Part shown: in pieces, positions 16,610 through 26,783 of the stretch
Layout of the letters: every line of letters begins with the position of its first letter
Position numbering within the stretch: position 1 is the first letter of the stretch
DNA from: Thermanaerosceptrum fracticalcis
Lineage (GTDB): Bacteria; Bacillota; Peptococcia; DRI-13
Direction of reading: 5' to 3'
Assembly: GCF_000746025.2 (NCBI RefSeq)
Contig: NZ_CP045798.1
Span: 3,641,501 to 3,705,500 of the forward strand
DNA: 64,000 nt
Made by a program: the position numbers and the translations under genes
The notes under the pieces: generated by a model
Told to the model about the DNA's origin: nothing
The model's database searches: none
Seen by the model: only the letters and a program-made list of their open reading frames with translations

Positions 16610-18286
16610 TTAATTATAAGAGACCGGAATTTTTATCAACACCAGGGAGCCGTCCATAGTGTTTTCTAAGCGGAAGGTATAATTGCTGCCATAGAGGCTT
16701 TTCAAGCGACGGTTGATGTTTGTTAAGCCGATTCCCATATTGCTTTTCGTGGAATTGGTTTTTACAGCCTGGATCACTTCTTCAGGGATTCCTATGCCAT
16801 TGTCAAGTACTGATACTACAAGATAACCATTTTTCACCTGTGCATTAATTTTTAGAATTAGCAATCCTTTTTTATGAGAGAGCCCGTGGTTCATAGAATT
16901 TTCCACCAGGGGTTGGAGGGCAAAGGTAGGGAATAACACATCGCCACAACTTTCTTCTACATTAATGTCGATCTGCAGGCGTTCGCCAAAACGGGCTTTT
17001 TGAAGATCAAGATATATCTGAACACCTTCAAGCTCTTCTGAGAAGGGAAGAAGGTCTTCGTTATGTTTAAGGGTTCTACGGAAGAAAGCCGCTAAACTCA
17101 CTATGAGGTCCTGAGCGCGCTTGGGGTCTGTCCGGATTAACAGTTTAATGACACTTAAGGCGTTAAATAAAAAATGGGGATTGATCTGGGCTCTTAAGGT
17201 GGCATATTCGGCTTTGGCCAAAAGTTTGGCCTGCTCGTCCAACTTTAAATTCTCCAGTTGAAGGCTGAGTAGATTGGCAATACCCGTCACCATTTTAATA
17301 TCAGGCAGATGCATGATGTCCCCAACTTTATATACTTTCAAACAACCTATAAATTCACCGTTACAGGTTAATGGTGCTTCAATTACCGCATCTAAAGGGC
17401 AGCTAGCTACAGGACAGCCGATTTCTTCCTTGGAATTTGCAATCAAAACATTTTCACCTTTAATAGCCTCCCGGGTTGATGAAGTCAGGACAGGATTGCC
17501 AGGTATATGATGATCACTGGCAGCTCCTTTAAAAGCCAGGATTTTCTTGTTATCAGTAATGGCAACTGCATCTACCCCGGCAATATTATAAATGACCTGG
17601 GCTATTTCACCTGCGGTTTTCTCATTGAAACCCTTTTTTAGAATAGGTAAGGTTTGACGTGCAATTTCCAAAGCTTTTTCGGCATAGCTGGCACCAATTA
17701 AATGCTGACTGGATTGCACATCCTGGACAAAAGTCACGAAGATTGCGACCCCCAGGGCATTGACAAGGGTAGTGGTTAAGCCGATCATACTCACCAGGGC
17801 TTTTGCTACGATTGCCGGTTTGGCCAGAAGCAGCGTTAATCCCTTTAAAACCAGTTCTGCCAGGCCACCGGCCAAAAAAGCTATCATAAAATTCATTCTC
17901 TTTTTCCCGTATTTATGGTAAATTACACCGCCAATGATTCCACCAATAATATTGGCAATAAAATCAGGCACAATCGTAAAACCGCCCATAGATAAACGGT
18001 GCAGGCCGCCTAAGAGACCGGCAGCAATACCGACCACCGGACCGGCTACAATACCACCAACAACTGGCCCTACAATACGGCTGTCGATGAGAGCGCCGTT
18101 AAAAGTCTCGATACCCAGCAGGTTCCCGAGGATGGAGAAGCCCCCAAAAAGCAGTGACAATATTAATTTATCTTCCGTGTTTGGGTTCATAATAAGAGAG
18201 CGGCGAAAACTGGCATTCTTGGTTAAGGGATAGGCAATAAGAGCGATAGCAGCAATATTTTTAAAACTATCGTAAAATAGGTCCAT
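16610..18286 (-). CDS. LytS-type sensor histidine kinase (5TMR-LYT, GAF, His kinase)
   Basis: The 558-residue protein has an N-terminal membrane domain of the 5TMR_LYT type (GGIVAGPVVGIAAGLLGGLHRLSM near 85 is the signature). A GAF-like sensor follows (~220-345), with the helix FNEKTAGEIAQVIYNIAGVDAVAI. It ends in a His_kinase domain with ATLRAQINPHFLFNALS (His near 372) and HATPase motifs NSMNHGL and DNGIGIP. Relatives such as BtsS and YpdA sense pyruvate and control nearby transporters. The divergently transcribed permease at 18497 is the likely target, which is inference. Confidence 0.92.
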   Translation of the reverse strand: MDLFYDSFKNIAAIALIAYPLTKNASFRRSLIMNPNTEDKLILSLLFGGFSILGNLLGIETFNGALIDSRIVGPVVGGIVAGPVVGIAAGLLGGLHRLSMGGFTIVPDFIANIIGGIIGGVIYHKYGKKRMNFMIAFLAGGLAELVLKGLTLLLAKPAIVAKALVSMIGLTTTLVNALGVAIFVTFVQDVQSSQHLIGASYAEKALEIARQTLPILKKGFNEKTAGEIAQVIYNIAGVDAVAITDNKKILAFKGAASDHHIPGNPVLTSSTREAIKGENVLIANSKEEIGCPVASCPLDAVIEAPLTCNGEFIGCLKVYKVGDIMHLPDIKMVTGIANLLSLQLENLKLDEQAKLLAKAEYATLRAQINPHFLFNALSVIKLLIRTDPKRAQDLIVSLAAFFRRTLKHNEDLLPFSEELEGVQIYLDLQKARFGERLQIDINVEESCGDVLFPTFALQPLVENSMNHGLSHKKGLLILKINAQVKNGYLVVSVLDNGIGIPEEVIQAVKTNSTKSNMGIGLTNINRRLKSLYGSNYTFRLENTMDGSLVLIKIPVSYN

Positions 18287-18344
18287 GTGTACCTCCCTTC
18301 TCTTATTGCATTTACTCTTATTATTAAATTCTAATAAAAAATAA

Positions 18345-18387
18345 TTATTTGTATAGTCCTAAAAAACAAGGCAATTTATACAAATAA
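18345..18387. promoter_or_regulatory. Paired inverted repeat, candidate LytTR operator
   Basis: TTATTTGTATA (18345-18355) and TATACAAATAA (18377-18387) are perfect inverted copies, 32 bases apart start to start, or about three helical turns. They lie in the 210-base divergent gap between the sensor kinase gene and the permease gene. LytTR regulators bind two half-sites on one DNA face, which suits this spacing. Confidence 0.6.
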
Positions 18388-18496
18388 CATGTAGGGAGAA
18401 GCTATTTTTTTAGTTAAAAAGACTATAGAGTCTATGAATATTAATAAAATACAATTTTTCTAGAACTGTATTAATTACATATAAGTTGGGTGAATT

Positions 18497-19855
18497 ATGG
18501 AGCGGTTGAAAAAAAACAGCAGAATATATCTGATGTTCGCCTACGTCTTTTTATTTCTCGTAAATTCTTTTTACTCGTGGGAATTTTTTCAATATTCCAT
18601 GGTCATTAGCATTTTTATTATTTTCCTTGTGGTTTTTCCTGATGTGAAAAATTCTAATAAATTACTAGCAATGGCTCTTTTCATTCTAGGCGCATACATC
18701 CTAATAAAAAGTAATGCTGGGCTAAAAGACTTGCTAAGGGCCTTTACCGAGAATGCGGGTATCATTACTCTTTTATTAACAGTGCCCCTTTTGAGCATTA
18801 TTTTACACTACGACAACTATGCCGAAGGCATATTAGAACTTGCAGAAAAATATATAACTTCCAACTTTAGTTTTTATACCATCACTGTTTTCATTGTAAA
18901 TGGATTAGGTATGATCCTCAATTTGGCCACCATACCTTTGGTCTACCAGCTTATGGAGAAAACCAGTCAATATTACCCCCAAAAGCTATATTATAAAGCT
19001 TTAACCAGGGGGTTCTGTACCAACCTGATGTGGTCTCCCAACTTTATTTCCGTAGCTGTTGTTTTACACTATCTAAAGATCCCCTGGTATAAAATAGCGC
19101 CCCTTGGGCTATTGTTGGCCATTGTGGGAAATCTGTTAGGGATAGTCATTGAAAGATTAAGCCGAAAAGAACCTGACGTTAGGCTTCTTGTTTCCTCCCA
19201 TAAGGAAGGAACCTATGCGTCTAGGAAGAGATATTCTTATAAACTAATTGGGCTTATTGCCTTTTTTATCTTTTACATTATTCTCTTAGAATTGTGTATT
19301 GACCAAAGCGTCTTAGTCACGGTGCCTTTGGTCTCTTTTACGGCACCGCTTATCCTGGCTTTAATCTTAAAGAAAATGGGGATTTTTAAAGAGAAGTTCA
19401 GAGACTATCTTCACGTTTCGTTACCGGGTATGCATAATGAGGTTTTTCTCTTTACCGCTATCGGCTTTCTGGGCTATGCCCTACGTATTTCCAATATTGG
19501 GCAGTACATTGTCGACTTGATAAACAGGTTAGGCTTTAATTCGGCTTCGTGCCTTATACCTTTACTGTTAACGGTGATTGCGCTACTTTCTTTAATAGGT
19601 GTCCATCCAATTATCAGCATTTCCACTGTTGCGGTAACTTTACCCGTTGGCACTTTGCCTCTCACGGAACTGCAAATGGCTGTTACCTTACTGGCCGGTT
19701 ATTTACTTTATCTCATACTTTCACCTTTCTCTGCGCTGTCTCTGATCATGACCGGTATTACAAAGGAAAGTCCCTTGGAAGTAAGCATAAAGCTTAATTT
19801 TACCTATGGGGTTTCCTTTGCTGCAGTAACAAGCTTAATATTGTCACTGCTATAA
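18497..19855 (+). CDS. Multi-pass membrane permease, family not assigned
   Basis: The 452-residue, very hydrophobic protein has about 11-12 membrane helices. It has a repeat-like layout: a break near residue 200-255 with a charged loop (SRKEPDVRLLVSSHKEGTYASRKRYSY), then a second half with GFLGYALRISNIGQYIVDL and IGVHPIISISTVAVTLP. The overall look is that of an anion transporter of the ion-transporter superfamily, but I do not recognise a specific family. It is divergent from a LytS/LytR pair and upstream of an IlvD-type dehydratase and a glycerate kinase, so it may import a sugar acid or glycerate. The start ATG follows a weak TTGGGTG. Confidence 0.75.
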   Translation: MERLKKNSRIYLMFAYVFLFLVNSFYSWEFFQYSMVISIFIIFLVVFPDVKNSNKLLAMALFILGAYILIKSNAGLKDLLRAFTENAGIITLLLTVPLLSIILHYDNYAEGILELAEKYITSNFSFYTITVFIVNGLGMILNLATIPLVYQLMEKTSQYYPQKLYYKALTRGFCTNLMWSPNFISVAVVLHYLKIPWYKIAPLGLLLAIVGNLLGIVIERLSRKEPDVRLLVSSHKEGTYASRKRYSYKLIGLIAFFIFYIILLELCIDQSVLVTVPLVSFTAPLILALILKKMGIFKEKFRDYLHVSLPGMHNEVFLFTAIGFLGYALRISNIGQYIVDLINRLGFNSASCLIPLLLTVIALLSLIGVHPIISISTVAVTLPVGTLPLTELQMAVTLLAGYLLYLILSPFSALSLIMTGITKESPLEVSIKLNFTYGVSFAAVTSLILSLL

Positions 19856-19893
19856 AGCAAAACTTTTAAAAAAAGAACAAAAGGTGGTTTGTT

Positions 19894-21570
19894 ATGATTA
19901 GAAAATACGAAAGCAGCAAAGTTTTGGAAGGTATACCCGGTGCTTATCCCAGGCAGATGTTTAGAGCAGCAGGTTATACGGACAGGGAAATCCAGGGTCC
20001 CATCATCGGTGTGGTCAGTTCCTACAATGAGATCCACCCGGCCACCGCTCATCTCAAAGAGTTAGCGCAATATGTTAAAGCAGGTGTATGGATGGCAGGG
20101 GGTACTCCTGTAGAATTTCATACTATTGCCGTTTGTGATGCTATCGCCCAGGGAAAAGGGATGCATTACGTATTACCCAGCAGGGAATTAATCGCCGCAG
20201 AGATTGAAGTGATGGTTGGAGGCCACAGGTGCTTTGACGGCTTAGTGTTATTATCTTCCTGTGATAAGGTTCCTGGCGCTATGCTCATGGCGGCGGCCAG
20301 ATTAAACATTCCAACTATTATGATACCTGCAGGACCTATGTTACCGCATAAACATAACGGCAGGGAATGGGTGATGTGCGACATCAAAGAGGCTATGGGG
20401 GAATTCAAGGCAGGTAAAATTGATGAAGTGGAATTCTCCAGAATAGAAGCTAATACCTGCCCTACCTTTGGTGTCTGTTCCATGATGGGGACAGGAAACA
20501 CTATGAGTTCTGTAGTGGAGGCTTTAGGCATGTGCCTGCCGGGCCTGGCTACGATTCCAGCTGTCTCTTCCGAAAGAATTCGCCTGGCCAAGTTGACAGG
20601 GATACGCATTGTCGAAATGGTAAAGGAAGGGCTGAAACCTAGGGATATACTGAACATAAAGAGCATGGAGAATGCTTTAAGGTTTGTCTTAGCCACCGGT
20701 GGTTCTTCCAACACCTTCTTACATTTGCCGGCCATTGCTAATGAGCTGGGTATAAAGATTACCCTGGACTGGTTTGATGAACTGAGCCGGGAGACGCCAT
20801 GCATTGCCAAATTCAAACCGGCTACGGATTATAATATCAACGATTTTTATGAAGCAGGTGGAGTTCAGGCCGTTTTATCAGAGTTACAAGAAATAATTTA
20901 TACTGATGTATTAACAGTTACCGGAAAGACTGTGGGCGAAAATATCAGAGATGCAGTGGTGAAAAGACCGGAAGTAATCAGAACTCTTTCTAATCCTCTT
21001 AGTCCTGAAGGAGGGTTGGCTGTTCTTAAAGGAAACTTAGCTCCCGAAGGAGCCATTGTCAAACAAAGTGCTGTCCATCCCAAGATGTTAATTCATTCGG
21101 GGCCTGCTGTAGTATTTGACAGTGAAGAAGAGGTACGAGATTATTTCTTCAAAGATAAAGTTAAGCCGGGAGATGTACTCGTCATTAGATACGAAGGCCC
21201 GAAAGGAGGGCCCGGAATGAGGGAACTTTCCATACCTGCGGCCATTTTAATCGGGATGGGACTTGGTGACTCTGTGGCCATGATTACTGATGCCAGGTAC
21301 TCGGGAGCTACCAGAGGACCATGTATTGGGCACGTATCCCCCGAGGCTGCTGACGGAGGTCCTATAGCTATTGTAGAAAACGGGGATATTATTGAGATAG
21401 ATATACCCAACAGAAAATTAAACTTAAAGGTCTCGCAGGAGGAAATTGAACAACGGTTAAAGAATTTGAAGATTAAAACTAAGGATATAGAATATAAACA
21501 AGGTTTTCTCGATGTTTACAGGAGAATAGTCACTTCTGCAAAAGATGGTGCGGTGATCAAGTTAGATTAA
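19894..21570 (+). CDS. Dihydroxy-acid / sugar-acid dehydratase (IlvD/Edd family)
   Basis: The 558-residue member of the Fe-S dehydratase family has cluster cysteines in [12 protein letters not shown] (~118) and [17 protein letters not shown] (~187), and the C-terminal [11 protein letters not shown] and [20 protein letters not shown] motifs. Such enzymes dehydrate 2,3-dihydroxyacids to 2-oxoacids. No other isoleucine/valine genes (ilvB, ilvC) are nearby; its neighbours are a permease and a glycerate kinase. A catabolic dehydratase for a sugar acid or glycerate is therefore at least as likely as IlvD. AAAGGTGG precedes the ATG. Confidence 0.88.
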   Translation: MIRKYESSKVLEGIPGAYPRQMFRAAGYTDREIQGPIIGVVSSYNEIHPATAHLKELAQYVKAGVWMAGGTPVEFHTIAVCDAIAQGKGMHYVLPSRELIAAEIEVMVGGHRCFDGLVLLSSCDKVPGAMLMAAARLNIPTIMIPAGPMLPHKHNGREWVMCDIKEAMGEFKAGKIDEVEFSRIEANTCPTFGVCSMMGTGNTMSSVVEALGMCLPGLATIPAVSSERIRLAKLTGIRIVEMVKEGLKPRDILNIKSMENALRFVLATGGSSNTFLHLPAIANELGIKITLDWFDELSRETPCIAKFKPATDYNINDFYEAGGVQAVLSELQEIIYTDVLTVTGKTVGENIRDAVVKRPEVIRTLSNPLSPEGGLAVLKGNLAPEGAIVKQSAVHPKMLIHSGPAVVFDSEEEVRDYFFKDKVKPGDVLVIRYEGPKGGPGMRELSIPAAILIGMGLGDSVAMITDARYSGATRGPCIGHVSPEAADGGPIAIVENGDIIEIDIPNRKLNLKVSQEEIEQRLKNLKIKTKDIEYKQGFLDVYRRIVTSAKDGAVIKLD

Positions 21571-21597
21571 AACACTTGATTGATGGAGGTGGGGAGG

Positions 21598-22740
21598 ATG
21601 AGAAAAATTGTTGTTGCTCCTGATTCTTTTAAAGGAAGCATGTCGGCTAGAGAGGCAGCAGAGGCCATGGAACGGGGAATTAAAGCTGTCTGCCCAAATG
21701 TTATAATCGAAAAAATCCCCATGGCCGACGGGGGAGAGGGTACGGTAGAAACGCTGGTTGATGCCACCGGTGGACGGGTTATCAAGGTTAATGTTCTTGG
21801 CCCTTTGGGAGAGAAACGGGAATCATATTTCGGTATTCTCGGCGACGGGAAAACGGCTGTGATTGAAATGGCCCTGGCTTCGGGATTGCCCCTGGTACCC
21901 AAAGAAAAAAGAAACCCCCTGGTTACCACTACTTATGGTACGGGGCAGTTGATCAAAGCCGCCCTGGACCAGGGCTGCCGGGAGTTTATTATCGGGATTG
22001 GCGGCAGCGCCACCAATGACGGTGGGGTTGGAATGGCTCAGGCTTTGGGTGTGCGTTTCTTAGATGCGGAGGGTAAAGAAATTCCTTTTGGCGGCGGCAG
22101 TCTAAACCGCCTGGAGAAAATCGATGCGAGCAAGATAGATCCACGGCTTCAGGAATGTAAGGTGATGGTGGCCTGCGACGTCAACAATCCTCTTTGCGGA
22201 CCAAAAGGGGCTTCCGCCGTATTCGGACCCCAGAAAGGGGCCACACCGGAAATGGTTGAGCTCTTAGATCATAACCTGGCTCACCTGGCTGCTGTGATCA
22301 AAAGAGATGTAGGGGAGGATGTAAAAGACTTTCCCGGAGCAGGTGCCGCCGGTGGTTTAGGAGCAGGTTTAATGGCCTTTTGTCATGCCCAGCTGCAAAG
22401 AGGCATTGAAATAATTATTCAGGCTACCAGGCTTGCGGCAAAGATGGCAGGTGCCGATCTGGTAATTACAGGCGAAGGGCAGATCGATTTCCAGACCGCC
22501 CATGGCAAAACCCCCATGGGCGTAGCAACTGTGGCTAAAAGTATGAACATCCCTGTCATTGCCCTCGTAGGCAACATTGGACGCGGAGCTGACATGCTTT
22601 ATGACCTGGGCATAGACGCTATTTTTTCCATTGCCGAAGGGCCCATGGGGCTTGAGGAGTGTATGAAGAATGGTGCGGAACTAATGGAAAGGGCAGCTAA
22701 TAGAGTAATGAGAGCAATAAATATAAATTTGTTGAGATAA
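21598..22740 (+). CDS. Glycerate kinase (GlxK/GarK family)
   Basis: The protein begins MRKIVVAPDSFKGSMSAREAAE, the hallmark start of glycerate 2-kinases. It also has MADGGEGTVETLVDATGG near 44, IGIGGSATNDGGVGMAQALG near 130 and ITGEGQIDFQTAHGKTP near 290. It phosphorylates D-glycerate with ATP to 2-phosphoglycerate for glycolysis. ATG 21598 is preferred because GGAGG at 21585-21589 sits 8 bases ahead; the upstream in-frame TTG/ATG at 21580 and 21583 overlap that site. The length is about 380 residues, normal for the family. It is 27 bases downstream of the dehydratase gene. Confidence 0.93.
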   Translation: MRKIVVAPDSFKGSMSAREAAEAMERGIKAVCPNVIIEKIPMADGGEGTVETLVDATGGRVIKVNVLGPLGEKRESYFGILGDGKTAVIEMALASGLPLVPKEKRNPLVTTTYGTGQLIKAALDQGCREFIIGIGGSATNDGGVGMAQALGVRFLDAEGKEIPFGGGSLNRLEKIDASKIDPRLQECKVMVACDVNNPLCGPKGASAVFGPQKGATPEMVELLDHNLAHLAAVIKRDVGEDVKDFPGAGAAGGLGAGLMAFCHAQLQRGIEIIIQATRLAAKMAGADLVITGEGQIDFQTAHGKTPMGVATVAKSMNIPVIALVGNIGRGADMLYDLGIDAIFSIAEGPMGLEECMKNGAELMERAANRVMRAININLLR

Positions 22741-22745
22741 TAGAA

Positions 22746-22776
22746 AAGAAGGATTGAGAACGGCTCAATCCTTCTT
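22746..22776. terminator. Terminator-like hairpin after the glycerate kinase gene
   Basis: AAGAAGGATTGAG and CTCAATCCTTCTT pair perfectly around AACGG. The T content after the stem is low, so it may act by its 13-bp stem. The stop of the minus-strand HD-GYP fragment lies inside it, so it serves both converging units. Confidence 0.7.
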
Positions 22777-23374
22777 AGAACACTTCTCGGATTTAAGTAG
22801 TGTTACAAATTCCTCGACTATTCTAGAATCAAATTGTTTTCCCGAACAGTCCTCCAGTTCCTTTATTGCCTCTTCCCTAGAGATTCCCTGGTGATAAGGG
22901 CGAGTATTTGTCATGGCATCATAGGCATCTATGACTGCGAGTATTCGGCACTCCAAGGGGATTTCTTCACCCTTAAGGCCATCAGGGTAACCTCTTCCAT
23001 CCCAGTGTTCGTGGTGATGAAGAATAAGGTTAGCAATATGGGCAAGTTCTGAGGAACGATTGGCAATGCTATAGCCGATTTGAGGATGCTCTTTCATCTT
23101 TTTATATTCTTCATCTGTCAGCTTACCGGATTTGTAAAGAATACTGTCAGGAATTCCAACTTTCCCCAGATCATGCACCTTGGCTAAAAGTACTAAATCT
23201 CTTTTTTTATTTTCCGAAAGACCTAATCTGTCTGCCATTCTCTCAGCCATATTTACTAAACGCTCAACATGACCCTGAGCTACAAAATCTCTTTGGGCCA
23301 GGGCTTCCAGAAGCAGGTCAATTATTTTGCTTTTTGGACTGCCTGCCTGGCTCAGTTTATATTGATACATATTA
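22765..23374 (-). pseudogene. 3' half of a GGDEF-HD-GYP gene split by an insertion sequence
   Basis: From NMYQYKLSQAG onward this half encodes a full HD-GYP c-di-GMP phosphodiesterase domain: HDLGKVGIPDSIL (HD) and HHEHWDGRGYPDGL (HHExxDGxGYP). The reading frame continues upstream into IS sequence to a possible ATG at 23484, so a hybrid-start protein of up to 239 residues might still be made. Removing 23375-25010 joins it in frame to the GGDEF half (…YQAADNNM/YQYKLSQ…). Before insertion it was one regulator making and breaking c-di-GMP (or sensing it). Confidence 0.9.
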
Positions 23375-23391
23375 CAGTAGTTATGCAGTTT
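23375..23391. repeat. Left terminal inverted repeat of the insertion sequence
   Basis: CAGTAGTTATGCAGTTT matches the right end at 15 of 17 positions (the mismatches are the fourth and the last base). The target duplication CATATTA lies immediately outside at 23368-23374. The transposase stop codon falls inside this repeat. Confidence 0.92.
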
Positions 23392-24844
23392 CAGGATAAT
23401 TTTTCCAATTCCATAACCTAAGTTCCAAAGAATGTGGCCAGAATTTATCAATAAGCCTTGAAAAACGCTGGGTTGCCGTGTCAAAATAGACTTGGATCAA
23501 CTGCTCGCAACAGCGGATCCGACAACCGGCGTTGAAGAAGTACCTTATCACTTCGCAGAGGGAGGGGGCTTGTTCGGCGCCTTCTTTATTGCACTCCCAA
23601 GAGGCATAACAAAGAAGGGTCTTCGCTGTAAACAAGAGCTCCACATGTGCGAAATGAGCTGTTTCAGACTGAGCATAGCAAGATGTTAAACCAAGATTCT
23701 GTTTAGCGGTGCGGTAAAAAACTTCTATTCTCCATCGTTTAGCATAGGCAGTTGCAGCTTCTTCCGGCGTATCTACGCGATTGCTTATCAGGAGATACGC
23801 ATCCTTGAAGGTTGCCGGGCATTCTTCCTCCGGAAGAACTATGCTGCCCTCGACAGCCTGCTTCTCATAAGTGGCTGCAATGGCAGCTATGGGTAAAAAA
23901 CGTTGTCTAGTAATGGGTTTTCCCTTGCGTGTTAAGGTCTCATAGGGCATTTTGATGTAAATGTCCGGAATACTGAGAACCGATTCTTTGCCAAGGACCC
24001 GAAGCTGGGAATAAACTTCTCGCAGCAGTTGCTTCGGATTAAGTTTAATGTAGCGTTCCTTTCCTAGTACCGGGTCGTAGATTTTCCTGAATAGCGCCGT
24101 GTTACGTTTGGCTTTGGTAACCCAGTCAAAATTTTGACCCATCAGCCAGTTCAGGAACTTTTTACACAAAAACCAGCGATCCATGGCTACCCAGAGTCTG
24201 GCCTTGTTCAACTGACGCACCTCTGCGAGCATCTGTTTAGCAAGATCAAGCTTGGTTTGTTTTTCATTCTCCTGGCCATTTTTAACCCAGAAGCGCCACA
24301 GCATAGGATATTCGAGCCCATTCTTTAAGACAGCCAGGGTCGACACAAGATTAATGCACCATACATGGCACTTATCCGAACTGTCAAAGAGCCAACAGAG
24401 AAAGGGGATTTTTTTACCGTGAGGATGCTCAATTTTAGTATCGTCTAAGGCAATGATATCGCCGTCGGTCAGCCTGCTATCCGTGTTTTCTTGTAACCTG
24501 GCAAATCTGCCCAAAGAGAACCGGAGCCACTGAAAGGGCTTGGAGAGAAACCGGCTGAAGGCACTTTGAGAGATGATTTGCCCGGAAAGCAGTTGTTGTA
24601 AAAATGGAGCTTCCGTTGAAAACTTAGCATTTTGATTTGCAGAACTTGAATGATTAGCAAGGCCGCAGATGTAGGCAAAAGCCAGGAGCCACGCTGGAAT
24701 TCCGGAGTGTTTGCGTATTCCGGACTGGGAAAACAGCAGAGACAGGTCAAACAAATCCCAAATTGTCTTGAGTACCGGGATTCCGGCACCTTGACCGTGA
24801 TCCTTTTTTTCGAAAGTTGGTTTACACAGTTTCTTCATCAACAT
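23381..24844 (-). CDS. IS4-like DDE transposase
   Basis: The protein of about 487 residues has a first catalytic Asp in IIALDDTKIEHPHGKK and a second in LWVAMDRWFLCKKF. The last acidic residue is in KRWRIEVFYRTAKQNLGL, resembling the Y-x2-R-x3-E-x6-K region of IS4 relatives. A start at the ATG giving MLMKKLCK is chosen; an in-frame ATG at 24880 is closer to the right end but lacks a ribosome site. The protein looks intact, with no frameshift. It cuts and moves the 1629-bp element. Confidence 0.9.
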   Translation of the reverse strand: MLMKKLCKPTFEKKDHGQGAGIPVLKTIWDLFDLSLLFSQSGIRKHSGIPAWLLAFAYICGLANHSSSANQNAKFSTEAPFLQQLLSGQIISQSAFSRFLSKPFQWLRFSLGRFARLQENTDSRLTDGDIIALDDTKIEHPHGKKIPFLCWLFDSSDKCHVWCINLVSTLAVLKNGLEYPMLWRFWVKNGQENEKQTKLDLAKQMLAEVRQLNKARLWVAMDRWFLCKKFLNWLMGQNFDWVTKAKRNTALFRKIYDPVLGKERYIKLNPKQLLREVYSQLRVLGKESVLSIPDIYIKMPYETLTRKGKPITRQRFLPIAAIAATYEKQAVEGSIVLPEEECPATFKDAYLLISNRVDTPEEAATAYAKRWRIEVFYRTAKQNLGLTSCYAQSETAHFAHVELLFTAKTLLCYASWECNKEGAEQAPSLCEVIRYFFNAGCRIRCCEQLIQVYFDTATQRFSRLIDKFWPHSLELRLWNWKNYPETA

Positions 24845-24976
24845 CACCCATATCGCTAGAGTGATGGTAAAAAATACCATCCAAAGCGATTATGGGGGCT
24901 TTTCGAAAAAGTCAAGACCTTTTTTGTCGAAAATTAGGATCTTTTTTAAAATATTTTTTGAGTTATTATTTTCTAT

Positions 24977-26524
24977 TTATTTCCACCAACTGCATAACTC
25001 CTGCATATTATTATCTGCTGCCTGATAAATATCATAGATGGACTCACTCTCAGACCCCTGGGAGGTGGCTATCCCCACGGAAATGCTTATGGGTATGACC
25101 GAATGATTTGCATTGTATTGTTCAATTAGTTTTATAATTTCCCCCGCTTTTATATGGGCTGTTTCATTAGTTGTGCCGGGGAGAATAATACAGAATTCAT
25201 CACCACCAACTCTGGCAATTACATCTGTTTTCCTAAAGGGTTTGGCCAGCAATCTCGCAAAGGATATTAATAAATCATCGCCGGCTCTGTGGCCTAAGGT
25301 GTCATTTGTAAGTTTTAGACCATCTACATCTACACAAATGATGCTTAAGGGTGTGTAATTCTTTAGATCTCTATTTAAACGGGCCATCTCTTCATCAAAG
25401 AAAGTCCTATTATATAAGCCGGTAAGACTATCATGATAACTGAGGTATCTATACCGGTTTTTACTTACCTTAAGTTCTTGTTGGGTATTCTCAATTACTG
25501 ACAGCATTTTGTTAATTTCTGCTGCCAAACTGGATATTTCATCTTTGCCTTCAACGGGTACTCTTGAGGATAGGTCACTGTTAACGGCAATCTTTTGCAC
25601 TGCAGCGCTCAATCTAGCTATGGGGGATAAAACCATTTTATGTAAAAGCAAAAAGATTAATGTGAAAAATGATACAATAGCGATAAACACAATGGCAATG
25701 TAAAAATATAAGGTAGCCAGTCCCTGGTTATAAATCTCCCGTTGTGCAGTAACCCCCAGCAGCATCACCGGCTGGTCAAAAATGTCCTTCAATACGGTAT
25801 ATCCTGTAATGAAGTCTTTGTCATAAATCTTGCTTATTAAATTATTATTTTTATCAGGTAAGGTTCTTAAGGAAGCATAATCAGGCAATTCTTTAATGGG
25901 TTTCAGTGTTAATGTCAATTGAGTAATGTCAGAAAGGATGCTTAATTCTGTATCATCAAATTTACGGGCCATGACTAAAGCACCTTTTGAAGGACCATCG
26001 TAATTACTGGTCAAAATGGGGCGGGAAGCTACCAGGAAGAGTCCCTCGGGTACTGATATGAGGCCAGATTTACTCATGTTTTTATCTGAAAGCTCAAAAT
26101 GAAATAATTTTTTTCTCACCATTTCCCTAGAGCTTTCGGGAATATCAGTTTCTTTCTTATTGATTAAATCAAACCCTTTACTAAAAACAATTTCATCAGA
26201 GTTATTGATAAACATCATTAAACTGAGTTTATTGGTAATAAATGTTGGGTCAGTAAGGTTTGAGTTTATATATTCGGTTGAGAGATTTTGTACAAACTGG
26301 TAGCTATCGTCCCAAAAGGCCCAGTCACCCACTGTAACATTTAACGTCATAATTTCTCTTTGCAATGCATTTAGTCCCCGGTCAACATTTCTTTTGAGTA
26401 TTCGCTCTTCCAGTTCCAGATAACCATTGTAGAGAACAAACTGAGAAGTGAAATAGACGAAAAGAAGGAGCCCTATTAAGAAAAACGCTATAAGAATCAA
26501 GGTTTTTTTCCGAAGAGTCATCAC
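24977..26524 (-). pseudogene. 5' half of the split gene: CHASE4-HAMP-GGDEF diguanylate cyclase
   Basis: This is a membrane sensor with a first helix (TLILIAFFLIGLLLFVYF, residues ~8-25), an extracellular CHASE4-type domain (NALQREIMTLNVTVGDWAFW), a second helix near 270-295, a HAMP linker, and a GGDEF domain with the active motif RVGGDEFCIIL near 450. The last eight residues (QELCSWWK) come from the insertion sequence; native sequence ends at ...QAADNNM. The GGDEF core is nearly complete, so a cyclase without its HD-GYP partner may still be produced. Before insertion the gene ran 26524 to 22765. Confidence 0.92.
24987..25003. repeat. Right terminal inverted repeat of the insertion sequence
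   Basis: The reverse complement reads CAGGAGTTATGCAGTTG. The second copy of the target duplication CATATTA follows at 25004-25010. Confidence 0.92.
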
Positions 26525-26783
26525 TTAACCTCACTAAATATTTTCCGAAATATTACTTGAAATCTATGTTTCTTCAAAAATAAGCAATAATCCTCTCTAC
26601 CATAAAAATAAATAGTGACAACAAAAATTTCGCCCTTGGTCTTACCTTCCGGTAGCCAGGGGCTTACTACAGCTTTTCTTATATTACTTCTTAAACATTT
26701 TATAGCATTTTGGTTGGAATAAATGTATATGCTTACCCGTTTTATTTAGGAAACAGAGGGTAGTATACCTTTTTGATGTTTGC

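Larger units (their letters stand above)
23375..25003 (-). mobile_element. Complete 1629-bp insertion sequence with DDE transposase
   Basis: The element is bounded by imperfect terminal inverted repeats (CAGTAGTTATGCAGTTT at the left end, CAGGAGTTATGCAGTTG at the right end read inward). It is flanked by identical 7-bp copies of CATATTA (23368-23374 and 25004-25010). It carries one transposase gene on the minus strand. The transposase motifs fit the IS4-like group (including IS701/ISH3 relatives), but the family cannot be fixed without a database. The near-perfect ends and intact target duplication suggest a recent insertion. Confidence 0.93.

Noticed and set aside
19894-21570. Assignment as biosynthetic IlvD
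   Set aside because: No other branched-chain genes are near and the neighbours suggest sugar-acid use, so only the family name is given.
23375-23484. Native N terminus of the HD-GYP protein
   Set aside because: This part is the end of the insertion sequence; native coding sequence begins at the target duplication.
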